From Psococerastis gibbosa (Eukaryota > Arthropoda > Insecta > Psocodea > Psocidae): a stretch of DNA of 64,000 bases. The notes beneath the pieces were generated by a model. It did not search any database. It saw nothing but the letters and a program-made list of their open reading frames with translations, and was not told where the DNA came from. The translations under genes and the position numbers were made by a program. Numbering within the stretch: the first letter of the stretch is position 1; each line of letters starts with the position of its first letter. Below, in pieces: positions 23,501-35,500 of this stretch. The stretch spans positions 42,443,039 to 42,507,038 of the forward strand of contig OZ020487.1 of NCBI GenBank assembly GCA_963971405.1, given 5' to 3'.

Positions 23501-26500
23501 GAGATGAACAGACGGCACATCTATACTGGTCAGCGCGGCACCTGATGGCAGAAATGCCAAGGGTGGGCGTTGGCTAGTAAGTAAGTAAGTAAGTAAGTAA
23601 GCAAGTTTACTACGTATAATAGCTGAACATACTGATTTTTTTTTCTTTTTTCAGATTGTATTTTTCCTACTCTCCGTGTGCTTGTTTTGTATGGTTGCGT
23701 GTGGTATTTGGGAAACCATTGTAGGAAGGTATTTCCAGGTTAGTACTTAATCTTCCTCTATAAGATTTATATGTGAACTTCGAGGGACAAACTTAGGCCT
23801 CCTCACGTACTTAACGTGTCCGGGCCAAACATTGCGGTTTGGATTGCCTTGTAATTGACATCTGAAAGATTTGTCAAGGGATACAGCTTCTTCTAGTCCA
23901 CGATCAATCAATCAATTAATCAAATGTGAAATGTAATTTTTACATAATGCTGATATGTGGCTTGTCCGTTAGTTTGCTCATATTCTCTATAGGGTTTGGT
24001 CTCTTTTCAGTTAATCGCGGAACGCTGTCAGCTCTAAAACGGTTTTAGCGGCGAGGGTAATAAAATGCGCATTAAAGTGGTTTTTATGCCCCTGCAATTC
24101 AGCTGAGTTTGCTGAGTCTCAGCCCCTGGTTTCAGCCAATATGGGGGGAGGCTGGAGGTGGATAATAAAATTCTATAGCTTAATCCCTTCAAATTATAAC
24201 TGACAGCCGTTTCCATCCTATAATTGTTTTGACTTTTAGAATGTATTTAACCGCTACGTATATATTGGCCCCTCCCGAATTACCCGAATTATTTCAGTTA
24301 TTATAACTTTCACTCATATACGAAGTATAGTGAAGTATTGTGACGAATAGAAATGTTGGGTTTCTCATGATCCGAGGTCCTGAGTCCGAAAAAGGTCCCC
24401 AAATTCCTAGCGCAAATTCCCAATAGGGACCCGTGCTTTAATAAAAAAAATAAGAAATAAAATACTATCAATATTTCCTGTCAATTTATTATTACGATTA
24501 CGATTCCCATTTTTATGTGAAACTACAATATATTTTAATAATTTGTTTTTTTGTTTCTAGTTGTACCTGCCGTGGGATTCATTAGTACCTAAAGATGCCC
24601 TAAATGGAGCCACAATCATAGCTTTGTTGGTATTATTTTCATATGCTATAGTTCTGAATACCGTTGTGCCTATTTCTCTCTATGTGAGGTAAGAATCCTG
24701 CTTTTGTTCTTAAGAGGAAGCTTGAAATTGGCCACCCCAAAATAGGTTGGTTTATATCTTTTATTAAATTTAATATTTATGTAAATAACGATTTAGTATG
24801 TTCCATTAGTAAAGGGCTATTTCATACATAGTACTACGAGGCTTTTTTTAGTTTCGGTGCAGTAGGTTTTCCGTGAAACTATAGGCGACAGAAAGTTACA
24901 GAATTATTAAATTTATGGAAAAATAATAACAAAAATGAAAACCCCCTTAGAATACGGTGTATATGAAATTATTATTACACTGTAGTATTATATGGTATAT
25001 ATATAACACTGACATTAAATTAACTTTGGTTGAAGAGGTGACCTCCTCGTTATAACCGAAATTAGACAGACCTGTTCGGTTAGATAGTTGTGTAGTTGTG
25101 CTAACCTGTCTAGCAACACGAATCATGTCAATTAGAGCATAAGTAGAGGATTTGGCATTTACTGGACTTGTCGGGGCTTGTGGTCCAGTGGTTAAGACGA
25201 CGCCCTGGTTAGGCGTAGATTGTGGGTTCGAATCCCGCCAAGCCCAGTTTTTTCCATATCCTCTAATTTCGGTATATGAAATTGTCTCCTACCAATTGAA
25301 TGGACCAAATCTTTACAACTTAGGTATTAACTTAAATAAAAAATATAAACCAAACTATTTTGAGGTGATCCAGGGATTATGACATGGGTAATCTTCCTCT
25401 TCGTGCCTTTAGATAAATCTTTATCTGTATTTTTGAATATTTGATCCTGGATAAGATGGTACTTAATTAGCTTACTTTGTGAATTCTATAGAGATCGGTT
25501 TTATCACATGTTGGCGCGGGGCACTAAGACGATTTCTAAGTGCAAATGCACCGGGAGATCCGTCATTGGAGCTTATGTGTTGGTGAAGAAACTCAGAATC
25601 CACTACAGAAGATTTCTCTGAGAAGATCTCTCTGATTGCGCTGGTGCACGGTTTTCCGAAGATGCAGTGAGAAATCTTCTGAAGTAGATTCTGGGTTTTT
25701 TTACCTATCCATTTGCTCCAATGACGGATCTCCAAGCGTATCTGCTGCGTCTTTGTGCACCGGGCCCAAGTAATTATTATTATTATAATATTCTGATTAA
25801 AGGTTTAATTTAATCTGAGGCATTTAAAAAGGCCATAAATGAGTATGTTGGGCGTATTTCTGGGTTTCTAAGGGAAGTAGTGTAGTTTGGTGTTCCCAGG
25901 ACCTTATTTTCTGTGTAAAGCCGCACAGCAGTCTTAGCGGTACAATTGATTTGTTATATTGCTTCTCATAGTCACGTATTGATTTTCAGTGTTGAAGTTA
26001 TTCGGTTCGCGCAGAGCTTTCTTATAAATTGGGACTTTAAAATGCATTGTGAGAAGTCCAACACTTTCGCCAAAGCCAGAACTACTACACTGAATGAGGA
26101 GCTCGGCCAGATCCAGTATATTTTTTCTGATAAGACTGGAACTCTCACTCAGGTAACAAAAATTACAGGCAGGTCATAAAGTTTTAAATATTTTGTTTTA
26201 AGAGAATATACTACGTAGACAATCGACACCTCAAAATTAAATAATTTTAATTTTTTATTTCATTAACTCAGAAAGTTATTAAAAATTTGTCTCATTGTTG
26301 TAGAATACTACTTCGTGCATCATGTAATCGGGTATTTTTACTTTTCGGTTTGTTTTGTAGTTTTTCCAAAAATCTTAGTTTACGCGAAATGTTAGTCCCC
26401 ACTGTTTTTTATGAAAAAAACTAAGGCACCAAACATGTAATATTTCCTATTATATTATGAATGAAGTAGTCTTCCACAAATTACTCGTACATGAGCCAAA

Positions 26501-29500
26501 TCTTTAATAACTTACTTTGTTAATTTAAAAAAATGTAAAGTCAATAAAAACAAGAAATTTTGGAGTGCTTATTTTCTACGTAGCAGTCCTCTTAAGCAAA
26601 TGATAACTGAGTCTTTTTGAGGGATTCAATTAATTCCTCGTTGTGAAGTCACAAAGGCAATTGTCAGATGAAAATTGAATAAAAAAATGCTAGCGTGAGG
26701 AAATTGCTAGAGGAAAAAATAGAGAGAACGCGAAGAAGTGGAAGGCCATGGAAGAAATACAAGAACCCGATTGAGGACGATCTCAGAAGAGTGGGACTGC
26801 TACAAGAAGAAATGCTGAATAGTCAGAAGTGGAGTACAGGAGGGAGTGTAGGAGGCTCACAGATCACACCCGTACCACTGCAGCTGATTATTGATGATGA
26901 TGATGAGAAGCTATATGTCTGGCGACCTTACAATATTGTTGTTTATTTTTGTTATCAATAGTCGTATACTTACTCAGTGGCAGCTCGTGGTGTATCAAAA
27001 TGGTGGGGCAACGAATTGTAATAAAGTAATAGCATATAACTTACCACTACTTGAATATCAAATAGATTCTTCGGCATTTCGATGTGGCAAACAAGTCTAT
27101 CACTCGCTGTTTACATTTTTGTAATATTTGTTTACATTACCCTGCCTGGCCGTTGGGCAGAACCTGACTTGCCTAGTCAAAAATTCTTCTTTGAAAAATT
27201 TTATAATAATCATCAGTCATGACAAAATAGTGAAACTCTTCTCAAAAATAACTCTTATAATTATGATTTTTAAAAAATACCAATATTCAACGATATTATT
27301 AATACGAAACATTTAAAGTCATGTTTGGGGCGCTGCCCCGCTGCCCATGTATAAATGCATATGGCATGAATTGCATTGCAAGGTCCATAAGAGAAAAGTT
27401 GTGTACACCTTTTCAATGGTGCGAACGATCTTCTTAACTTTTGCCTGACTCGGTTGCCATGGCGACCCGGGGCTAAATTGAAAATTGCCCCAAGTTGCCC
27501 AGAGCACGCACATAGCATAGCCGAATTGTAGCAGTTGCATTTTTCTTCAGAATAGTATATTATTATTTTATTATTATTATTATTATTAAAAGGAAATTGC
27601 TTTGTTTGCCTGTAAAATTATGGGAGGGCTGTAGCCCCAGTGCCCTTATGGACGAGCCGCCACTGATCATCACTATTCACTGGCCGCCACTGTACTTACT
27701 AGCTTTCTCGCAGGCTGTTCACCCAACCGAATTAATACTATTTTATAAAACCACCATCGTGGGTTTTTTAGAGAAATGATATTTGAGAAAATGAACATTT
27801 ACTCCGGAAGCTTGTATTTATTTTAATGAATTTTTCATCCGACCATTTTCATCCTTGCGGCTGCCGAACGTGGGATTAATTAAATTAGCCAAATAGACTC
27901 AGTTGTCATTTTTTTAGCCAACGGCCTTACCAAGTTGAATCCACGAGAGCAGAGCGTTTCAAACTTGGTAGTGTGCACAGGATTGGCAGGGAAACATGAT
28001 GGGACTAGATAATGGAGATGATGGATTTTCTTAAAAATAGGTCTAACTTTAGAGGAGCATTTAACATGGGAGAAAAACCTTTTTGACGCCAAAGTTGTAT
28101 GTTTATGTTTATCGATAGGCCTTCAAGCAAGAAATCCAATCCAATCAAAAACTCCTATTCGAAAAAAAGCGGAGATAGGCCCATTTGAAAATAGGCAACT
28201 CCCATGTCTAATATAGAGTCCAAGTCGTGTGGTAAACGAGACAAACTTGAAAAGCGTGATAAAATAAATATTTCTATTTCCAGAATATATACCTTCAATA
28301 AGTGCTAATCCTGATAAATTATACATTTCTATTTCCAGAATGTAATGGCCTCCAATAAAGGTTAATCGTGATAAACTATGTATTTCTATTTCCAGAATAT
28401 AATGACCTTCAACAAGTGTTCAATAGCTGCGGTGTGCTACGGTGAAATTCTAGATGAAAAGGGCGAGATACTGGAGGTAACTGAGGTGGGATAACTTTAC
28501 ACGGAGCTTTCTTACCTTGTGAATCAGGGCGGATTACAGAATTCGTTCCTTAGGCGCGGTTTCCACCGACCTCTAAGTGCAAAATACACATACGCCATAC
28601 GGTGACGTGGTATCAGATATAATTAATAAAGGCGGGGTTTCCACCGACCTCTCATTGCAGAATGCAAATGCCATTGACGGAAATATTTGTTTTACTCTAT
28701 GCCATAGTTAAAATTGATCAATGATCATAGTGTAAAATCACAAACAAACAAACTAAAATTAAAAAATGGCGTCATGGGATGTGTTAAGTACAAACATTTT
28801 AATTGATTTTTATAAAAAGAAAAAAATCAAATTTACGGCAATGTCATGTGCATTCTGCAATGCGAGGTCGTGGGAAACCCCGCCCAAGTCTTGAATGTCA
28901 GCGACCACGTCACCGTATGTGTATTTTGCACTTAGAGGTCGGTGGAAACCGCGCCTTAGAGTATTCTTTAGATCCCTTTATACTTATAGTCTTCCATAAC
29001 TTGTAGGTTCTGCCATTTCAACTTCCATTTAAGAGCAAATCGGAGTACCTCCACTAGTCAGAAGTGGCTTGGTGCGCTGTGAAGGAGTTGACATGGCTCA
29101 TGCTGAGGCGCAAGATGCAAAAAGAGAGGCCTTAACAATAAGAAGGGCCCAGCCCAGCTGTATCAGCTTAGGGCGGCTATTCCACCGACGTGATTTTGAA
29201 TGTGAATGTGTCATGTCGTGGTAGCAGACATCATTAATAAGTCTACCATATTATAACTTAATTTATAATAGCTAAGTTCAGTATCTACATAATAAGTCTC
29301 CTTAAAATATGGCAGAGACTTATTAATGATGTCTGCTACCACGTCATGACACATTCACATTCAAAATCCACGTCGGTGGAATAGCCGCCATAGCAGCGGA
29401 AAAGTCACGACTATTCAGTATTCTGATGTAATGCTGAAAAGAAATTCCAGAATAGTTCGTAGAAGGAATAAAGAGTGCCCCCGCAAAGTCGACTTTCACA

Positions 29501-32500
29501 TGGATTATCGATCGTGGAGCCGTAAAAAATATCCTTTAAATTATCAGAAATGCACCTCAATATTTCGATTTAGAACATGTGGGTATTATGACTAACAAGT
29601 TCTTGAACACCTTTTTGTACAAATGAAATGCAATAATTTCTTGCTAACCTAAATTCTGCCACTAATTGGTATCTGGGTAAGTTCTTTGGTGGACTGTCTT
29701 TCTGCACTAGTTTTTCCCACATTTTCCCAGCAGCGTCGGTCCTGTGAGCTGTCTCACACTTGGCTTGAAATAATTCTTTGGTATGCCTCTTACAGTCACT
29801 TAAAGTGAGTTTGTCAGGTTGTTCCATAGTAGCTCCCTCTCTGGCGAGCCTGTCGGCTTCCCCAATTCCATAGACATCAGCATGTCGTAATTATTGACGG
29901 ACGCGCGTATTAGGTGGCAATTCCACCGGCGATTTTACTTCATTTGTGATTTGCGATTTTTTGTTTGTTTTGTTTTAAGGAGACTTATGTAGATACTTAA
30001 CTTATCTATTATAAATTAAGTTATAATATGGTAGCAGACATCATTAATAAGTCTCTACAATATTATAACTGAATTTATAATAGATAAGTTAAGTATCTAC
30101 ATAATAGTCTCCTTAAAACAAAACAAACAAAAAATCACGAATGAAGTAAAATCGCCGGTGGAATTGCCGCCTTACAGTTTTGGCACCGGATTTTAATTAA
30201 AAATTAATTTCTTTGCTTACAGAGTACACGGCCGGTTGATTTTTCATTCAATAAAGACCATGAGTCCGGGTTTCGGTTTTACGACCAGAAACTTCTCGAA
30301 GATGTTCGCAATAATAATCAGCATTGTCACAATTTTTTCCGCGTCCTGGCGTTGTGTCACACTGTCATGGCGGACACCAAAGATGGTAATGGAATTTTTT
30401 AGTCCTTAGGCGCCAATTCCACCGACCGACTAGGGCTAAATACAAAAACGGTGACGTGGTAGCAGACATTCAAGACTTAGGCGGGGTTTCCACCGACCTC
30501 GCATATCCCATGACGCCATTTTTTAATTTTAGTTTGTTTGTTTGTGATTTTACTGTATGACCATTGATCAATTTTAACTATGGAATAGAGGAAAACAAAC
30601 ATTTCCGTCAATGTCATTTGCATTCTGCAATGCGAGGTCGGTGGAAACCCCGCCTAAGTCTTGAATGTCGGCTACCACGTCACCGTTTTTGTATTTAGCC
30701 CTAGCCGGTCGGTGGAATCCCCGCCTTACAAAAGACCCCTGCTCAGTGTGACTACACTTAATCCTAAAAAAGAATTAACTCATAAAGAAAAATGGGTCCA
30801 CACGACCCTAACAGGTACCTTGAGGAACTTGAGTACACTGTACTGGCACTGTACGCCCGGACACTTGTTGACTACAACATAAGTGTCCAGAGAGTACCTG
30901 TTACTCACGGTGGTTGGCCGTTGTTTTTTTTCTTTTTGAAACTGAAGAAAGGACAATGGCGTCCTCTGTAGAGACAGCTCAGCGATTGCAGAAGGAGTAA
31001 AAACTACTCAAAATAAATGTGTTGATCATGCTATGGGCAGAACGGAAAGGAAAGCAGGGGAAAACGCGGTTGCCGGACGATTTGCTGACCACAACAATAG
31101 AGCAGAGACAGTACCTCCTGCTCGCAGTGGCTTTATTCTTTTTTAACTTAAGGAAGGACAACGGCATCCTCTGAGTAATAATTCTCAAAATAAATTTGTT
31201 AATCGTGCTATGGACAGAACGAAAAACCATTTTCCCTATTGTGAACAAAATAACTTTGTAAAGTTTTACGTTATAAACATAAAATACACAACTGGTTTCT
31301 GCTCTCGCCATTGTCAAGTGTAAGGAAACCGGTTGCGTATTTTATGATTATAACCTAAAACTTTACAAAGTTATTTGTTCACAATGAGTGACAATAAGTT
31401 TTACAATATTAATAAAGAGACTAATATGTTTAAACTATTTTTCGTTGGGTCGGGTTAGTTTCAAAATCTCTGTTTTGTCTGAGCTGCTATTTTCTGAGTT
31501 TGTATATGGCTCTAAGCATTAACTGATGATTTCAGGTACTTTGGAGTATCAAGCGCAATCACCGGACGAAGGGGCATTAGTATCAGCTGCGCGTAACTTC
31601 GGCTTTGTGTTCAAAGAGCGCACTCCTAATAGCATAACAATAGAAGTAATGGATAAGCGAGAAATCTATGAACTGCTTTGTATTCTCGACTTCAATAATG
31701 TTCGCAAACGGATGTCAGTAATACTAAGGAGAAACAATTCACTGAGGTTTGTAGTTATTTATTTATTTTTTTTCATTTTTTTGAACAGAGGAAGCTAGTG
31801 GAAACACAGTGCTTATTGTCGATACTCGATTTCCAACAACCTGCAGTCCGATCTATCTGAAAACAATGCGCATTCACCATACCAACGACCAGCGTATGTG
31901 TGGGACATTGGATAGCAGCTACCACCTTCAACACAGCAACCAATTATCAGGCTTATCTGTAAACTGCAGCATTAGTTCCAAATGAAAAACAGGCCGAAAA
32001 TCCATCAAAGTACGCACCTGAAGTCCTTAATTCTTGGGAAAATTGTTGTTTTTTGGACCACTGCTACCGTTTTCATGGAACTGACAGAAAATTGGCTGCA
32101 GTGTTGAAGGTGGTAGAAATAGCTACTACACAATGTCAATGCGCTGGTTCGGTGAAGATCCGAAAGGTGTGTGTGATCTTCTTCCTTGTCTCATCAGAAA
32201 TTAGTTTTCCTCTTGGAATTTTTTAAATGTTTTTTTTTTTAGTCAAATATTTTTCAGCTCTTTTTACATGATAAATTGGACAACAAAAGAAAATTTTGCC
32301 TTTTTTGTAACCTAAAGAGGATTGAGCAAAAGCTTGCGAACTATTATGCCTCCCAAATGGATGAAATAAAATTTAATTCTGAAGTTTATATTGCTAAATC
32401 ATGTTCTCTGTCGACTGATATCAAGTATTATTAAGTCGGGCTCTTGCCAAACCACTGCCTGTTATTCAGGTTAATCTTCTTTATACCAATAAGGCCTTGT

Positions 32501-35500
32501 GACTACTTAAGAGCGGGGTATGCCTATGGGACAGAGAATAGCCCATAAGTAGCAGCTTCCTCCCAAAGTTTGGGTGCACGCCTAGTTCAACAAATGCATT
32601 ATGTCAATAAAATGTAGAGGTTCAAGAACACTGGTTTAGTTTGCATCAATATTGTCTTCTACATTTCAGACTGTATTGCAAAGGTGCCGATAATGTGATA
32701 TATGAAAGGCTGAAACAAGGTTCAGAGGCTCTCAGCAGCAAAACTCAGGAACATTTGAATGTAAGTATTTGTTTTAACAAATCGTGAATCAAATCGGGCG
32801 TGTAGTTTTTTTTTTTTTTTTTTTTGCGAAATCAATTAATTTCTCGATACACGGCTACAAACATCTAAAAATGGATATTGGACTACTTTAGAAAAATACA
32901 AACTTTTTGAGATGGAGAACATTTACCTTGCGGAATTACCGATATTCTATAAAATCTGGATAATGCATTTTTTTAGTAACTAATACTATTTCAAGTGATA
33001 AAATGCAAATTTACTATAAAATTATTTATTAAGTCTTCAAAATATCATCCTAATAGGGTTGCGGCTGTGGATCGAGGTATTTATTATTTTTTTCAAATCA
33101 ACTCTGGCCAGCATAAAACTGCAAAGCTGATTTTTTTTTAATGTTTAACTATCAATCATTTGATATGACAGATTGTCTGTGCCTGTGTCTGCTTCTGAAT
33201 AGCCGCCATCCAAACAGTACCATAACCGGTTTCACAACTGTCTAATATATGGAAATATAACTGCACTCGTTTTGACTGCAGAAATTTGCGGGGGAGGGGT
33301 TGCGAACGCTCTGTCTGGCTGTGCGGGACTTGGACGAGAGGTTTTTCAACAACTGGAAACAACGCCACCAGGAGGCAGCACTGTCGCTGGAGAACCGCGA
33401 CGAGAAACTGGATGCCATCTACGAGGAGATCGAGAAGAACATGACGTTGGTGGGTGTCACCGCCATTGAGGATAAACTCCAAGATGGCGTGCCGCAGACG
33501 ATAGCCAATCTCACGATGGCGGATATTAAGCTGTGGGTTCTTACCGGAGACAAGCAAGGTACCCTAAATTAACTATACAGTGAAGCAGTAAAGTGACATT
33601 GGTAGGCGCCATTGAGCCGACGTCATTGTAGGGATAGGACGTGGAGAATGGTTGGTGCAAACTCACAGTGTCCACTTGAGAACATTTCTAGGATCTGGCA
33701 TATCTAGGGGAAACCCGGGCTTTTTCGTGCTCGTGCTCAGCTTCCAAAATCGTCAAAAAAAATCGACAGAAAATCGTCTGCCTGTCTTTGACTACAATGG
33801 AAAAGACGTCGGGAAATCGCGACAGCAAGAATCGTACGTGTGTGTACCTGGCGGAGAGACCAAGATGGCGTACCGCAGACGATAGCCAATCTTACGATGG
33901 CGGATATCGAGCTATGGGTTCTCACCGGGGACGAGCAAGATACGTCAAATAAACTATTCAGTGAAGCAGTAAAGTGACGTTGGTAGGCGCCATTGAGGAT
34001 AAACTCAAAGATGGCGTCCCGTAGACGATAGATAGTCGCATTGTGATGGATTACAAGCTATAGTTAATCGCTGGAGGCAAGCAAGGTAGGCTTTTAAATG
34101 AACTATACAGTAAAGTAGTATAGGCGGCAAGGATAAACACCAAAATGGCGTCCTGCAGGCGATTGCCAATCTCACCATGGCGGAAGCTGTGGGTTCTCAC
34201 CGGGTTCAAGCAAGTCAGGCTAAATATCTGTAAATTGTTCTGTTACAGAGACTGCCATCAACATTGGGTACTCGTGCCAACTGCTGACTGACGACATGAC
34301 GGACATGTTTGTGGTGGACGCTACGACGTACGACGACGTCGAGTGCCAGCTGATGAAGCACCGCGAGGCCATCCGAACGGCGACCGCCCCAGGCGGCCAC
34401 CACACCAATATTAGCGTCGTCACATTCAGGTTTGGTGACCGATCACCCCGTGCAGCCACCGTTACCAGGTTTCAAAATCATTCCCTTTTTATGCGCAAGT
34501 CATTCGCCTGGGGCTGCGGCGCTCTGCTCGTCTTTACGTCTGTCTCTCTTTGTCCTTTTTATTTATTTCTTGTCCCGCACGCATTGTTTCAAGGAATACT
34601 ATTTTGTCGGCTACAGTGTGATTTGTCACTAAATGGTGTCATACTCTATTATTTTTTCCTGCATTAAGGGAACTCACATATCCCATGGTGAAGGGAGAAA
34701 CTCAGTTACGTTTAATTAGCAAGGAAAAGTACTTACTTCACTTTAACGGCGCCTTGTCCCTCCCACGGGGTAGGCGGCACGGATCTTCAATTTTCTGGGT
34801 GTTACGGCCTTATGCGACTTCTGGTGACAAACCCGGGGTCATAAATTCCTCATTTCAGTTTCTAGGGACATTTTTCGTCGTCCTATTGACTGGTCTGGCA
34901 CCCTCCACCGAATAGACACTCACACGTTGTAGCAGGTGCCCATCGTCTCTCTTCTTCGTGCTTACCTCCATGCTAACCTCCGTTTCCTGACTTTTTCGGT
35001 GATAGGGGCCACCTGCATCTCCACTTGAGTATCTTCGTTCCTCCTCGTGTCCGGTAGCTTATATCTGAGAGAGTAGCGCAACATTCGCATCTCCGCCACA
35101 TGCAGCAGTTGCTCTTGCATCAAACTCGGTCTCACTACTCGTTTGTAGATGTGACCCTTCAGTTTTTCGGCATTCACCTTTCGTTCAGGATCCCCACCAT
35201 ATCTCGCCTAAGCCTGAGCTTATGCGTACACCATGCTCTTCACAGCCTCAATCCTCGTGTTTATGTTGCTCCCAGGTATTTGATGATCATGGCTTTCTCA
35301 AGGTCTTGCTTGTCGATTTTTATTTGTCCAAGCGTTTGGTTTACGCATTCCATGTACCCGGTAAACTGGTAAGGAAAAGTATATACGAGTAAATAGAAAA
35401 GGTATACAAACGAAATTTATTTCCTTAGTTTTTCCAAGTTATCATGGGATATGTGAGAATTGTCTGGGTAGTTTTGAGACCTAGTTCCTTAAACAGCCCT

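Noticed and set aside
25174-25246. Functional tRNA-Thr gene
   Set aside because: The fold is good, but the GGT anticodon is not the usual eukaryotic one and the sequence sits in a repeated element with broken and inverted copies. Kept only as a tRNA-like feature.
33156-33557. 133-codon minus-strand frame
   Set aside because: It is the antisense shadow of GC-rich exon 15 with no family signature of its own.
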